From NCBI GenBank assembly GCA_019424905.1, contig JAHYYP010000006.1, positions 16,473 to 80,472 on the forward strand: DNA of 64,000 nt, in the 5' to 3' direction. The notes under the pieces were generated by a model. The model did no database searches. It was not told the origin of the DNA and worked only from the letters and a program-made list of their open reading frames with translations. Of the stretch, positions 50,802-61,594 are shown in pieces (the stretch's first letter is position 1; each line of letters opens with the position of its first letter). Position numbers and translations under genes: made by a program. The DNA is from Collinsella sp. (lineage in GTDB: Bacteria; Actinomycetota; Coriobacteriia; Coriobacteriales; Coriobacteriaceae).

Positions 50802-52184
50802 TTACAGAGACGCGATCGTTGCATTTGCGCACTTGAGCGTACCGTCGGTGACCGTCAGCGCCACACCCTGGCCCTGCTTATTGCAGAAGCGCGCGTTAAG
50901 CGCAACATCATCGACAAAGATGGTCGCGATATCGTCGTCAACGACCAGGCGCACATGATGAGTGCCCTCGCCCTTAAAGAACAACGGACGCTCGAGGCCC
51001 ATGTTGTTGACCTGGAACCACGGATACTGGGGGGCCGCCGTAAACTCGAGCTTGCCCTCACGCAGGTTGGCGCGGAACTCATAGGCAAGACCGGACTCGG
51101 CGTCCTCGGCAAGCTTCACCGAGAAGCCGGCAGCGTCACCGGCGAGCTCGATGTCGGCATCGAGCATATAGGTGGAACCGGCATCCGCGGCGAGCACCTG
51201 CTCGACCTTGCCCGACTCGCAGGAAAGCTCAAAGGCCTCGACTGCCTTAGCCTCGCCAAAGGCGCCAAGCATGCTGTCGGGGAGCTTGGTGCCGAGCGTT
51301 CCGTCAGCACGCTGAACGATCTCGAGGGGCATAAAGGTGCCACCCCATAGGTAAGAGCTGGGGTCACCGCCCTCGTCACGCGTAGGAACCCAACCAAAGA
51401 GAACGCGGCGCTCGCCATCAAATGCGGTACGCGCGGCATAGTACGCGCGGCCATCGAAGGAATCGTCCGCAGGAGTGATCCAAGGACCGTTGATAGAGCG
51501 AGACATGCGGTAACGGGTCTTGTTGCCATCACTGTACTCGGAGAACACCAGATACCACCAGTCGCCCATCTTAAAGAGATCAGGCATCTCGAACATGGTG
51601 TACAGGCCCGGATTCCACCAGTCGCCCTGGAACTCCCAGGTATCCAGGTCCTTGGAGGTGAACTTGACCAGACGACCGGTCATCAGACGCTTGTCCTCGC
51701 CCACACGCGTGCCGAGGATGAGCATGTACTCTTCGTTCTCCTCATCCCAAAGCACAAAGGGATCGCGCCAGTTGCGGTCATCGTAACCCTCCTGGGGCGG
51801 AAGCAGCGTCTCGGCGATGTTCTTCTCCCACTTGACGGCGTCGTCACTCGTTGCGTGAAGAAGAACCTGCTTCATCAAGCGTGCCTTGACCTTATCGCGA
51901 TTGCAACCAGTGTAGAGCGCATGGTACTTGTCGCCCACCTTAAACACCGTGCCGGCATAAACATACTGGTCGACTTCCTCGTCGCCGCCACGCTCAAGGC
52001 TCTCGCCAAAGTCTTTGTAATTGACGAAGTCCTTGGTTGTCGCGAGTGCCCAGCCAAACGGCTCTCCGAAAGGTCCGGGGTTTCGCGTGTCACGCTGATG
52101 ATAGAGATAGAACGTGCCGTCCTCGCCGTACGGCATGATGTCGCCTACCCAAATTCCCTCAGGCTGGTAATACACCTTGTGCAT
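50802..52184 (-). CDS. GH32-like protein, divergent, first gene of the sucrose operon
   Basis: The 460-aa protein has a five-bladed propeller and C-terminal beta-sandwich of the GH32 clan. It has RDPFV and FEMPDLF for the second and third acidic residues, but the first motif reads VGDIMPYGED instead of NDPNG. It resembles GH32 fructosidases acting on small fructosides. Being next to EIIBC and a second GH32, it probably handles another fructoside or its phosphate. No signal peptide. Two LacI operators lie just upstream. Confidence 0.8.
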   Translation of the reverse strand: MHKVYYQPEGIWVGDIMPYGEDGTFYLYHQRDTRNPGPFGEPFGWALATTKDFVNYKDFGESLERGGDEEVDQYVYAGTVFKVGDKYHALYTGCNRDKVKARLMKQVLLHATSDDAVKWEKNIAETLLPPQEGYDDRNWRDPFVLWDEENEEYMLILGTRVGEDKRLMTGRLVKFTSKDLDTWEFQGDWWNPGLYTMFEMPDLFKMGDWWYLVFSEYSDGNKTRYRMSRSINGPWITPADDSFDGRAYYAARTAFDGERRVLFGWVPTRDEGGDPSSYLWGGTFMPLEIVQRADGTLGTKLPDSMLGAFGEAKAVEAFELSCESGKVEQVLAADAGSTYMLDADIELAGDAAGFSVKLAEDAESGLAYEFRANLREGKLEFTAAPQYPWFQVNNMGLERPLFFKGEGTHHVRLVVDDDIATIFVDDVALNARFCNKQGQGVALTVTDGTLKCANATIASL

Positions 52185-52233
52185 CCGAGACTTCCTTTCT
52201 CACGAGATACTAACTCGGTACAACTGCAAGATA

Positions 52234-52267
52234 TGTCAATCGTTTTCATATGTCAAACGTTTTCACA
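52234..52267. promoter_or_regulatory. Two adjacent LacI-type operators upstream of the sucrose operon
   Basis: 17-bp sites TGTCAATCGTTTTCATA (52234-52250) and TGTCAAACGTTTTCACA (52251-52267) are directly adjacent and share TGTCA-n-n-CGTTT-n-CA. A same-type site with TGTCATACGTTTACATA lies in the lacI-like gene's own promoter (53400-53416), and a weaker reverse-oriented match at about 52298-52314. Confidence 0.75.
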
Positions 52268-52368
52268 CCAATACGTCTTTTCGCAGTTCCAGTCGTCGGC
52301 AAACGGTTGACATATGCCGGCGAACGGTCATCAGAGGTGTTTGAGGAATTCTTTTGGCACGGGATGAA

Positions 52369-53379
52369 CTACGCGGTTTTACCCTCAATGAGTTCAACGG
52401 GGAGCTTGATATTCGATTCGGGCTTTTCGCCGTTAATAAGAGCAATGATGGATTGCGCCGCGAGCTCTCCGATGCGATCGATATCTTGGCGTACGGTTGT
52501 TAAGTCAGGCATAAACGTCATAGTGCGGCGGGCACCATCCGCGCCCACGACCTTAATATCGCCCGGAGCGCTCAAGCCGCGCTGCTTCATCACGTTAAGA
52601 CAGATAGCCGCCATCGTGTCGTCTCCCGCAAAGATGCCGTCAATATCGGGGTTCTCATCGAGGATCTTCGCAACGACCGCGCTCTTTTCGTCGTCGGGCT
52701 TAACGAACTCAACCTCACGGACAAGCGCGGGCAAACCGGCCTGCTCAACAACATCGAGGTAGGCATCGGTACGCTTATTGGCAGGCATGCGCATGCGGCT
52801 ATTGCTGCGCAGGCACAGGATGCGTGAACATCCGTCATCGATCAGGCGACGCGTAGCAAGTTCGCCGATGCTATAGCTGTCGCTCGCAATCTGAACAGAG
52901 GCTTCGCCAAGGTCGCAGTCGATACCAACCAGACTCAAACCCATCTCGGCATACGCCTCGGCACCGATATTAAGCGAGTTGACGATGACGCCATCAACCA
53001 TATTGCGTCGAAGCATGTCGATATAAGAGCGCTCAAGCTCGGGTCGATTGGCGCTATTGCACAGCAGCATCTTAAAACCGTTTTCGGCCAGGGTATGCTC
53101 AATGACTTGAACCACTTGGGCATGAAACGGACTGCTGACATAGGGGACGATCATACCGATAAGATTCAGGCGACCGTTGAGCATGGCACGGGCGATATCG
53201 TTGGGCGTATAGTTGATGCGCTTCATCGCGGCATGGACCTTATCGCGGGTCTCTTGGCTAATATAGCCGCGATTATTAAGCACACGAGATACCGTAGTAG
53301 GCGAAACCCCCGCCACCGCCGCAACTTCCTTGATGCCAGGCTTAGCCGTATCCTTAGAACGAGCACTCTCGCGAGCCAT
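52369..53379 (-). CDS. scrR: LacI-family repressor of the sucrose operon
   Basis: The 336-aa regulator has a canonical LacI HTH and hinge (IKEVAAVAGVSPTTVSRVLNN, residues about 17-37) and a periplasmic-binding-like effector domain. GGAGGG precedes the ATG at 53379. Its gene lies upstream of the operon on the same strand, and identical 17-bp operator motifs occur before the operon and before the gene itself, so it likely represses both until a fructose or sucrose phosphate binds. Confidence 0.9.
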   Translation of the reverse strand: MARESARSKDTAKPGIKEVAAVAGVSPTTVSRVLNNRGYISQETRDKVHAAMKRINYTPNDIARAMLNGRLNLIGMIVPYVSSPFHAQVVQVIEHTLAENGFKMLLCNSANRPELERSYIDMLRRNMVDGVIVNSLNIGAEAYAEMGLSLVGIDCDLGEASVQIASDSYSIGELATRRLIDDGCSRILCLRSNSRMRMPANKRTDAYLDVVEQAGLPALVREVEFVKPDDEKSAVVAKILDENPDIDGIFAGDDTMAAICLNVMKQRGLSAPGDIKVVGADGARRTMTFMPDLTTVRQDIDRIGELAAQSIIALINGEKPESNIKLPVELIEGKTA

Positions 53380-53399
53380 AGCACCCTCCCCCATCAACA

Positions 53400-53416
53400 T
53401 GTCATACGTTTACATA
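53400..53416. promoter_or_regulatory. Autoregulatory LacI operator
   Basis: TGTCATACGTTTACATA matches the two operators of the sucrose operon. It lies about 20 bp before the regulator's ATG. Confidence 0.7.
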
Positions 53417-53525
53417 CGAACAAAGCATACCCCAACAACAGCGGGATGACGGTAACAGTACAAGTAAGTAAACGACTCATCCAAATAATTAGGAGAGTTC
53501 CGCCTAAAGGGTGACTACACAGGAC

Positions 53526-53656
53526 CCAGCCGGGGCTGTTTGGGCTACCTCCCAAAACATTCCGCAGGACGCAAAGAGGCTCCGCCGCGCAACGCGCGCA
53601 GCGGAGCCTCTTTGCATGTCCGAGGACGTTTTGGGAAATAACCCAAAACCGGCCCC
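53526..53656. repeat. Long nested palindrome between lacI-type gene and glycyl-radical gene
   Basis: An inner perfect 15-bp stem (53571-53585 with 53601-53615; GCAAAGAGGCTCCGC) is extended outward by CCCAAAAC/GTTTTGGG and by GGGGCTGTTTGGG against CCCAAAACCGGCCCC. The whole 130 bp folds into one imperfect hairpin. It follows the glycyl-radical gene and may terminate it. Confidence 0.8.
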
Positions 53657-53681
53657 AGTAATCCTACAGGAGTTGAACCCT

Positions 53682-53933
53682 TTAGAACTTGTCGTGGAAG
53701 GTACGCGAAATGACCTCGTCCTGCTGCTCCTTGGTGAGCGTGTGGAAGTTCACGGCATAGCCGGAAACGCGGATGGTCAGCTGCGGGTACTTCTCGGGGT
53801 GAGCCTGAGCGTCAAGCAGCGTCTCACGGTTGAAGACGTTGATGTTCAGGTGGTGGCCACCCTTCTCGGCGTAAGCGTCGAGCATGTGGACCAGGTTATC
53901 GGCCTGAGTCTCAGAAACTTCAGAAACCTTCAT
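53682..53933 (-). CDS. Separate glycyl-radical domain of pyruvate formate-lyase (GrcA-like)
   Basis: The 83-aa protein is the C-terminal domain of PFL: HLNINVFNRETLLDAQ, PEKYPQLTIRVSGYAVNF with the radical glycine at position 58, and TKEQQDEVISRTFHDKF. In E. coli, a full-length PFL carries this domain and GrcA is a spare copy; here the adjacent PFL lacks it, so this protein must complete the enzyme. AAGGAG lies seven bases before the ATG. Two hairpins separate it from the PFL body gene upstream. It would be activated by PflA. Confidence 0.92.
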   Translation of the reverse strand: MKVSEVSETQADNLVHMLDAYAEKGGHHLNINVFNRETLLDAQAHPEKYPQLTIRVSGYAVNFHTLTKEQQDEVISRTFHDKF

Positions 53934-53956
53934 AATGTGTCTCCTTCGATTAATAG

Positions 53957-54016
53957 GCGCCGGCCGAAACCGGCGCGCTAATCAGTAATCGTTATTGTTA
54001 GTATAGCACTAACAAT
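53957..54016 (-). promoter_or_regulatory. Two hairpins between the PFL body gene and the glycyl-radical gene
   Basis: ATTGTTAGT (53994-54002) pairs with ACTAACAAT (54008-54016) immediately after the PFL stop. Further on, GGCGCCGG and CCGGCGC (53957-53977) form a GC hairpin before the small gene. They may set the ratio of the two parts by partial termination or mRNA processing. Confidence 0.6.
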
Positions 54017-54018
54017 AG

Positions 54019-56070
<2,052 letters not shown>

Positions 56071-56448
56071 TGTGTAACCACGCTCCTAGTTACGTGTAAT
56101 GCGGCGCTCTCTCACACCGCTGCTTATTGAATTCTTGAATGTTCGGCTTGCACTACCGGCTTCTTCCGTTCTTCACCACACGTTGGTGTAGGGAAAACGT
56201 TTATCCACCTTGGAACTACAACCCAAAACCCAAGATTTCACCCGTTTGAGAAGGATAACATAGCGACCCTCTCCATCTGGGCTGTTATATGTTTCTTTTT
56301 TTATATCATAATGGCGTTTTTTACAAACCCGCAGGAAATGCGAGCGCGAACAACTACCGTTCACCGATTTCTTTGGTATTTTTCCTTGCCTTTGTACGAC
56401 GTTCACTCTAGCTGTTATGTCAGCTTTATCAGGGTAAAGTACCCCAGA
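56071..56448 (-). promoter_or_regulatory. Long upstream region of the PFL gene
   Basis: About 380 bp of relatively A/T-rich sequence with no convincing gene. On the minus strand TTGTAA and TATAA-like boxes occur near 56310-56335, which would give a leader of about 240 nt. No clear FNR- or Rex-type site was recognised. Possibly a regulated leader. Confidence 0.3.
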
Positions 56449-56500
56449 GACCCTTCAGAAACTGAAGGGCGGCCACGGGATTTCCCCCAGGGCCGCCCTA
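56449..56500 (-). terminator. Double hairpin after the KdgT gene
   Basis: AGGGCGGCCC and GGCCGCCCT form a strong stem (about 56465-56500), and CCTTCAG TTT CTGAAGG forms a second stem (about 56450-56468) downstream on the minus strand, beyond the permease stop at 56540. Confidence 0.65.
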
Positions 56501-56539
56501 TGGCGTGGCTAGTTATTTAGCTTTGATTGCCGTTTGGCA

Positions 56540-57556
56540 TTAGGCGGCTGCGGAAGCCTTGTCGGTCGTTGCCTTGCTGTTGCTCTGCTGGCCCTCAAAA
56601 TGCTTGTAGCACCAGCTGGTGACCAGCGGGGTCAATATAGCCGTCACGATTGCGCAGGCAGCAACCTGTGCCGTAGCCGTCGCGAGCACGGCGCCACCGT
56701 ACGTGGCCCCGTTGACGCTTGCCATGGCAGCAGGCGTAGCCACATTGGCTCCGGCGCAGCTCGAAATGGCCGCACCTGCGACACCCGTGCCGCCCGTGAG
56801 CTTGTCGACCGCGATGACGGGAATTGCAAAGATCACCGAGCAGATCACGCCGAGCAGAATACCGGGAAGACCGCCATTAATGAGCTGGCCAAAGGTCATG
56901 GTCGAGCCCATGGCAAAGAAGACGAGCACGATGACGGCGGAAAGTGCCGGTGCCATCATCTTCTTAAAGCTGGGGAAGACGTTGCCCAGAATAATGCCGA
57001 CGACGATCGGCAGGATGGCACCCACGAGCGACCAGCCGATCGGAGCCTGGCCGGCAGCGCCGAGCACGATCATCGTGACCGGAGGGCCGACAACGAGCGT
57101 GGTGATTGCGACAGCGCCACGCTCGGCCTCATTGCCCATGGTGCCCATCAGACCAGCGTACATAGCGTTGTTGGCGCCGGTGCAAGCCGCCAGCATCACC
57201 ATGGCAGAGATGCCAAACAGGTTGTCGTTGAACACATAAAGGATGAGCAGCGACACGGCAACGACCACGATTTGCTTGACGGCGATGATGATGGCACCGC
57301 GGGCAGCGGCGGCAGGAGCACTCTTAAACGAAATCGTCGTACCGACGATAAGCAAAAAAGCGCCCACGAGCGGGCCTGCACCCTGCTGGGTCATGCCAAG
57401 CGTAAAGCTGCCGAGCGTTTTGAACAGATCGGGGAATAGCGTGTTGAGCAGGCAGCCCAGCAGAAGCGGCACCAAAATATTGGCACCCGGGATGGAGGAC
57501 ATCTTAAAGAACGGCTCCTTTGCCGCCGGCGCCTCCACCACAGTCGATTCACTCAT
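56540..57556 (-). CDS. 2-keto-3-deoxygluconate permease (KdgT family)
   Basis: The 338-aa membrane protein with about ten segments contains PGANILVPLLLGCLLNTLFP, ACTGANNAMYAGLMG and AISSCAGANVATPAAMA, signatures of KdgT permeases. It imports ketodeoxygluconate, from pectin or hexuronate breakdown, with protons. The adjacent upstream SDR resembles the enzyme of the same pathway. AAAAGGAG precedes the ATG. A Ser/Ala tail is present. Confidence 0.88.
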   Translation of the reverse strand: MSESTVVEAPAAKEPFFKMSSIPGANILVPLLLGCLLNTLFPDLFKTLGSFTLGMTQQGAGPLVGAFLLIVGTTISFKSAPAAAARGAIIIAVKQIVVVAVSLLILYVFNDNLFGISAMVMLAACTGANNAMYAGLMGTMGNEAERGAVAITTLVVGPPVTMIVLGAAGQAPIGWSLVGAILPIVVGIILGNVFPSFKKMMAPALSAVIVLVFFAMGSTMTFGQLINGGLPGILLGVICSVIFAIPVIAVDKLTGGTGVAGAAISSCAGANVATPAAMASVNGATYGGAVLATATAQVAACAIVTAILTPLVTSWCYKHFEGQQSNSKATTDKASAAA

Positions 57557-57613
57557 TTATATCTCCTTTTGATGCGTGTGGCACGCGGTCGCACGCTCCT
57601 GTGCCAGAAAGAA

Positions 57614-57645
57614 GGCGACGGTCCCGAGTCGCAGGAGCCGTCGCC
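57614..57645 (-). terminator. Intercistronic hairpin between the KduD-like and KdgT genes
   Basis: GGCGACGG (57614-57621) and CCGTCGCC (57638-57645) form a perfect stem in the 100-bp gap. It could reduce expression of the permease relative to the dehydrogenase. Confidence 0.5.
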
Positions 57646-57664
57646 GAATTAACGTCGCGGGGTA

Positions 57665-58414
57665 TTACCCGTCCAGAACGATGCCACCGTCGCAGTCACC
57701 GATCTCGCCGTTCACGAAGCTGGCGAGGTCGGAGGCAAAGAAGAGCACCATCTGCGCAGGCTCGCTGGCCTGGGCGGCACGGCCCAGAGGAATACCGTTG
57801 ATGATGCGCTGAGAGTTCTCGTCAGAGAGAATCGAGGTCATATCGGTCAACGTGAGCGACGGGCACACAGCGTTGCAGCGAACGCCGAACCTACCGCCCT
57901 CCTTGGCGACTGCCTTGGTTAGACCGTTAACACCGGCCTTGGAGCTCGCGTAAGCCGCGGTGCCGAGCAGGCCGCCGCCGATCTTGCCAGCAACAGAGCT
58001 CACGTTGACGATAGTGCCGGCATGGGCAGCCTTAAAGTGCGGGTACACGGCGTTCATCATGGTAAAGGTGCCGTTGAGGTTGATGTCGATGGTACGGCGC
58101 CACTCGGTGTCGTCGATCTCGTCGAACTTCTTGGTGCTGATGACGCCAGCGCAGTTGATCAGGATATTGGTTTGCGGCAGGTCTGCGAAAATCTGTTCGA
58201 CGGTCTCGCGCGCCTTGGGCGCATCAGCGACATCGAGCTGATAAAACTTGTTGCCCTCGCCAAGCTCGGCCACAGCGGCCTCGCCCTTAGCAGCGTTCCT
58301 TGCGATGAGCGCGACATGTCCGCCGCCCGCGACGATGCCCTTGGCGATCTCGAGGCCAATGCCCTGAGTGCCGCCCGTGACAATCGCGGTCTTGCCCGTG
58401 AAGTCAAATGCCAT
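57665..58414 (-). CDS. Short-chain dehydrogenase, KduD-like (2-deoxy-D-gluconate 3-dehydrogenase type)
   Basis: The 249-aa SDR has the NAD(P)-binding TGGTQGIGLEIA, the NCAGVI motif, Ser in NVSSVAG and YASSK (Tyr and Lys catalytic). With a KdgT permease downstream, it probably interconverts 2-keto-3-deoxygluconate and 2,5-diketo-3-deoxygluconate as KduD does. The ATG at 58414 follows GGGGGATGGAG; a longer frame upstream is not supported. Confidence 0.85.
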   Translation of the reverse strand: MAFDFTGKTAIVTGGTQGIGLEIAKGIVAGGGHVALIARNAAKGEAAVAELGEGNKFYQLDVADAPKARETVEQIFADLPQTNILINCAGVISTKKFDEIDDTEWRRTIDINLNGTFTMMNAVYPHFKAAHAGTIVNVSSVAGKIGGGLLGTAAYASSKAGVNGLTKAVAKEGGRFGVRCNAVCPSLTLTDMTSILSDENSQRIINGIPLGRAAQASEPAQMVLFFASDLASFVNGEIGDCDGGIVLDG

Positions 58415-58610
58415 GACTCCATCCCCCTTTATATAAGGTGTCTCCTCGCGGGAAGTTGGAGCATCGCACGTGGCGATTATATGAGTCCCAGTCGTCATGG
58501 TGGTGACAACCCCTCGCCTAACCGCGTGCATGATAGTTCTTTGAAACGCTGCAATTCTTGAATGATTTTAATTCTTTATGCGTTCTTTATATTGCCTAGC
58601 AACCAGGTAG

Positions 58611-58706
58611 TTTTTGGGACATGCCTAGAGATCTGCCCTTAACTTTGCTGGCACCGACGGTGTACGGAGATCGCCTAAAGGCAGTTTTCTAGGCATGTCC
58701 CAAAAA
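58611..58706. repeat. Perfect 19-bp-arm palindrome upstream of marR
   Basis: 58611-58629 and 58688-58706 are exact complements (TTTTTGGGACATGCCTAGA). CTGCC/GGCAG and GGCACCG/CGGTG form further stems within. It lies in a 360-bp gap between two divergent genes. Confidence 0.8.
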
Positions 58707-58740
58707 TCTTCCGTATAGGGCGCGCGTGCAGGGGTATCAT

Positions 58741-58785
58741 CTTTCACCGAAAATAGTTTCTAGTGTTAGGGGTTTTCGGTGGAAG
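58741..58785 (+). promoter_or_regulatory. Operator or hairpin over the marR start codon
   Basis: CTTTCACCGAAAA (58741-58753) and TTTTCGGTGGAAG (58773-58785) are inverted with one mismatch; the right arm includes the GTG start. It could be the MarR operator (autoregulation) or an RNA hairpin that hides the start. Confidence 0.55.
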
Positions 58786-59228
58786 ATACCGATTTCCATG
58801 AGCTTGGGAGTCAGCTCCTTACCGAGTTTGGCGGCATTCACCAGCGCGTTTCGCGCTTTGTGGACAAAGCTCTCAGCGGCGAGATGGCTGTCATGCGCGC
58901 CCTTATGCTCGCTGGCGGTTCGCTCACGCCGAGCGAACTCGCTGATCGCGCCTGGGTCTCGAACGCCCGCATTGCCAATATCCTACGCGCTCTCGAAGCC
59001 AAGGGCTGGGTTGAGCGTGAGCACTCAAAGACCGACCGTCGTCGCGTACACGTCATAGTGACCGACAAGGGATTCCAGGATCTCGAAATCAAACGCCGGG
59101 AATTCGAGGACCGCACCGCGGCTTTCCTCGAACAGCTCGGCGAAACAGATACCCAAGAGATGGTGCGTCTTCTAAGGCGTGCCAACGAAATTATCGACCA
59201 CAATCAAGAAAGGAGAGATGCCGAGTGA
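58779..59228 (+). CDS. MarR-family regulator of the downstream ABC exporter
   Basis: The 149-aa winged-helix protein has the MarR core (LTPSELADRAWVSNARIANILRALEAKGWVEREHSKTDRRRVHVIVTDKG, here abbreviated as the LTPSELADRAW and DRRRVHVIVT motifs, residues about 48-105). It uses a GTG start with AGGGG upstream; that start lies in an inverted repeat. Its stop overlaps the first ABC gene (GTGA), so the exporter is in its operon and probably under its repression. Inducer unknown. Confidence 0.9.
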   Translation: MEDTDFHELGSQLLTEFGGIHQRVSRFVDKALSGEMAVMRALMLAGGSLTPSELADRAWVSNARIANILRALEAKGWVEREHSKTDRRRVHVIVTDKGFQDLEIKRREFEDRTAAFLEQLGETDTQEMVRLLRRANEIIDHNQERRDAE

Positions 59229-61594
59229 GGATTCTCAAGCTCTTTAAAAAGCATGTCCTGGCACTGCTCGCAGCTATCGTACTTATCGTAATCAGCTGCA
59301 ACGCCGATCTGGCGCTGCCTACCTATATGAGCGACATCGTCGACGTGGGCGTGCAGCAAGGCGGCATCGCCTCGCCCGTGCCCGACACCATTCGCGCCGA
59401 ATCGCTCGACGACCTCGAACTCTTTATGAGCGCCAAGGACGCCAAAGCTGTGGAGGCCGTGTTTAGTAAGGCGGACAATAACGGCATTCGAACGTACAAG
59501 GGCACCGAGGAGGAGCGCGGCGACGGCGACAAGATTGCCGACATCATGAGCCTGCCTGAGACCGTCGTGCTCGCCTTCAACCAGGGCATTGACGCCGACT
59601 CCATGGGCGACATGACCGGCGCATCCACCGAGGCAAGCGATGGCGGCGCCGCTCAGGCCATGCCCACCCCCGAGCAGATGGCAGCGATGACGCCCGAGCA
59701 GCTCGCCGAGATGCAGCAGAAGGCCGCAGCCGCGCAGAGCATGCAAAAGCAGATCGACGCCGACGGCGGTAAGATCACCATGAAGAGCCTGCGCCTAGGC
59801 GTTGAAGGCGGTCTTATCGATCAGGGCAAGCTCGTCGAGGGCGCCAACCAAATGGCAGACAAAATGGGCTCCATGTCGGGCTCCATCGTCACCCAGCGCG
59901 CCGTGAGCTATGTGCAGGACGAGTACAAGGCACAGGGCATCGACCCCGCCGACGTGCAGAACGCCTACCTGGGCCGCATGGCGACCACGATGTTTGGTCT
60001 GTGTCTGGTGTCGCTCGTCGCCACCATCCTGACCGGCGCCGTGGCGTCGCGCACCGCCTGCTCCATCGCCCGCGACCTGCGCCGCGAGACCTTCAACAAG
60101 GTTATGCACTTCTCGCCGGCCGAGGTGGGCAAGTTTAGCCAGGCCTCGCTCATCACCCGCTGCACCAACGACATTCAGCAGATCCAGATGGCCGCAACCC
60201 TGTTTATCCGCATGTGCCTGATGGCTCCCGTCATGGGCATCGTCGCTGTCATGCGTGTCCTGGCCAACCACACCGGCCTGGAGTGGACCATCGCCGTGGC
60301 CATCATCGCGGTCTCGGCCGTCGTCGGCGTGCTCATGGGCCTCACTATGCCCAAATTCAAAAAGATGCAGAGCTTTGTGGACCGCGTGAACCTTACCGCC
60401 CGCGAGCTGCTCGACGGTCTTATGCCCATCCGCTCGTTCAACCGCGAGGAGCATGAGCTCGAGCGTTTTGACAAGGCGTCGCTCGACCTGATGACCACGC
60501 AGCTCTACACCAACCGAGCCATGAGCTTTATGATGCCGCTCATGATGCTCGTCATGAACTGCATCACCGTGCTCATCGTCTGGTTTGGCGCCCAAGGCGT
60601 GTCCGACGGCGTGATGCAGGTCGGCAACATGATGGCGTTTATCTCCTACACCATGCAGATCGTTATGGCGTTTATGATCCTCACCATGGTTTCGGTCATT
60701 CTGCCCCGTGCCGAGGTCGCAGCCGAGCGCGTGGAAGAGGTCATCACCTGCCCCACGAGCATCAACGACCCCGCCTCGCCCAAACTGCCCACGGCCAGCG
60801 CGCCGCGCGGTGAGCTCACCTTCCGCGACGTGAGCTTCCAGTATCCCGATGCCCGCGCCGACGTCATCAGCGGCGTGAACTTCACCACGCATGCCGGTCA
60901 GATGCTCGGCATCATTGGCTCCACGGGCTCGGGCAAGTCCACGCTCGTACAGCTGATTCCGCGCTTATACGACGTCACGGGCGGCAGCATTTCGCTCGAC
61001 GGCATCGACGTGCGCGACATGACCCTTTCCGAGCTTCGCCGCCGCATTGGTTACATCCCGCAGCAGGGTCGCCTGTTCTCGGGCACCGTCGAGAGCAACC
61101 TCAAGTTTGCCGGCGACATGGTGAGCGATGATGACATGCACCGGGCGGCACGCATCGCCCAAGCCGAGGACTTTATCGCCGAGCGCGAGGGCGGCTACGA
61201 CTCCCCCATCAGCCAGGGAGGCTCCAATGTCTCGGGTGGTCAGCGCCAGCGCTTGGCCATCGCCCGCGCATTGGCCAAAAAGCCCGAGGTTGTGGTGTTC
61301 GATGACTCGTTTAGTGCCCTCGACTACAAGACCGACGCGCGCCTGCGCGAGGAGCTGGCCAAAAACGTTACCGACGCCGCGCTCGTGGTCGTGGCCCAGC
61401 GCATCGCGACTATCATGCACGCCGACCAGATTATCGTGCTCGACGACGGTCACGTGGTGGGCACCGGTACGCACGAGGAGCTGCTGCACAGCTGCCCGGC
61501 GTACCTGGAGATCGCACAGTCACAGCTTTCCGCCGAAGAGCTGGGGCTTACCCAAGAAGAAATTGCAGCCGTCACGGAAGGAGGCGAGCGCTAA
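59225..61594 (+). CDS. ABC exporter half-transporter with degenerate ATP site and large extracytoplasmic insert
   Basis: The 789-aa protein is a type IV ABC exporter half: TM1 near 8-30, then an unusually long extracytoplasmic insert (about 38-250; Met/Gln/Ala-rich segment TPEQMAAMTPEQLAEMQQ), TM2-6 and the nucleotide-binding domain. Walker A is GSTGSGKST and the signature VSGGQRQR is normal, but Walker B ends VVVFDDSFSALD (Asp instead of catalytic Glu) and the switch His is Gln (VVAQRI). It must work with the second half encoded next, as BmrD/LmrD or TM288-type subunits do. Confidence 0.9.
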   Translation: MRILKLFKKHVLALLAAIVLIVISCNADLALPTYMSDIVDVGVQQGGIASPVPDTIRAESLDDLELFMSAKDAKAVEAVFSKADNNGIRTYKGTEEERGDGDKIADIMSLPETVVLAFNQGIDADSMGDMTGASTEASDGGAAQAMPTPEQMAAMTPEQLAEMQQKAAAAQSMQKQIDADGGKITMKSLRLGVEGGLIDQGKLVEGANQMADKMGSMSGSIVTQRAVSYVQDEYKAQGIDPADVQNAYLGRMATTMFGLCLVSLVATILTGAVASRTACSIARDLRRETFNKVMHFSPAEVGKFSQASLITRCTNDIQQIQMAATLFIRMCLMAPVMGIVAVMRVLANHTGLEWTIAVAIIAVSAVVGVLMGLTMPKFKKMQSFVDRVNLTARELLDGLMPIRSFNREEHELERFDKASLDLMTTQLYTNRAMSFMMPLMMLVMNCITVLIVWFGAQGVSDGVMQVGNMMAFISYTMQIVMAFMILTMVSVILPRAEVAAERVEEVITCPTSINDPASPKLPTASAPRGELTFRDVSFQYPDARADVISGVNFTTHAGQMLGIIGSTGSGKSTLVQLIPRLYDVTGGSISLDGIDVRDMTLSELRRRIGYIPQQGRLFSGTVESNLKFAGDMVSDDDMHRAARIAQAEDFIAEREGGYDSPISQGGSNVSGGQRQRLAIARALAKKPEVVVFDDSFSALDYKTDARLREELAKNVTDAALVVVAQRIATIMHADQIIVLDDGHVVGTGTHEELLHSCPAYLEIAQSQLSAEELGLTQEEIAAVTEGGER

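Noticed and set aside
56173..56406. 77-aa frame upstream of the PFL gene
   Set aside because: No ribosome-binding site, no motif, and it lies in the probable promoter and leader of the PFL gene.
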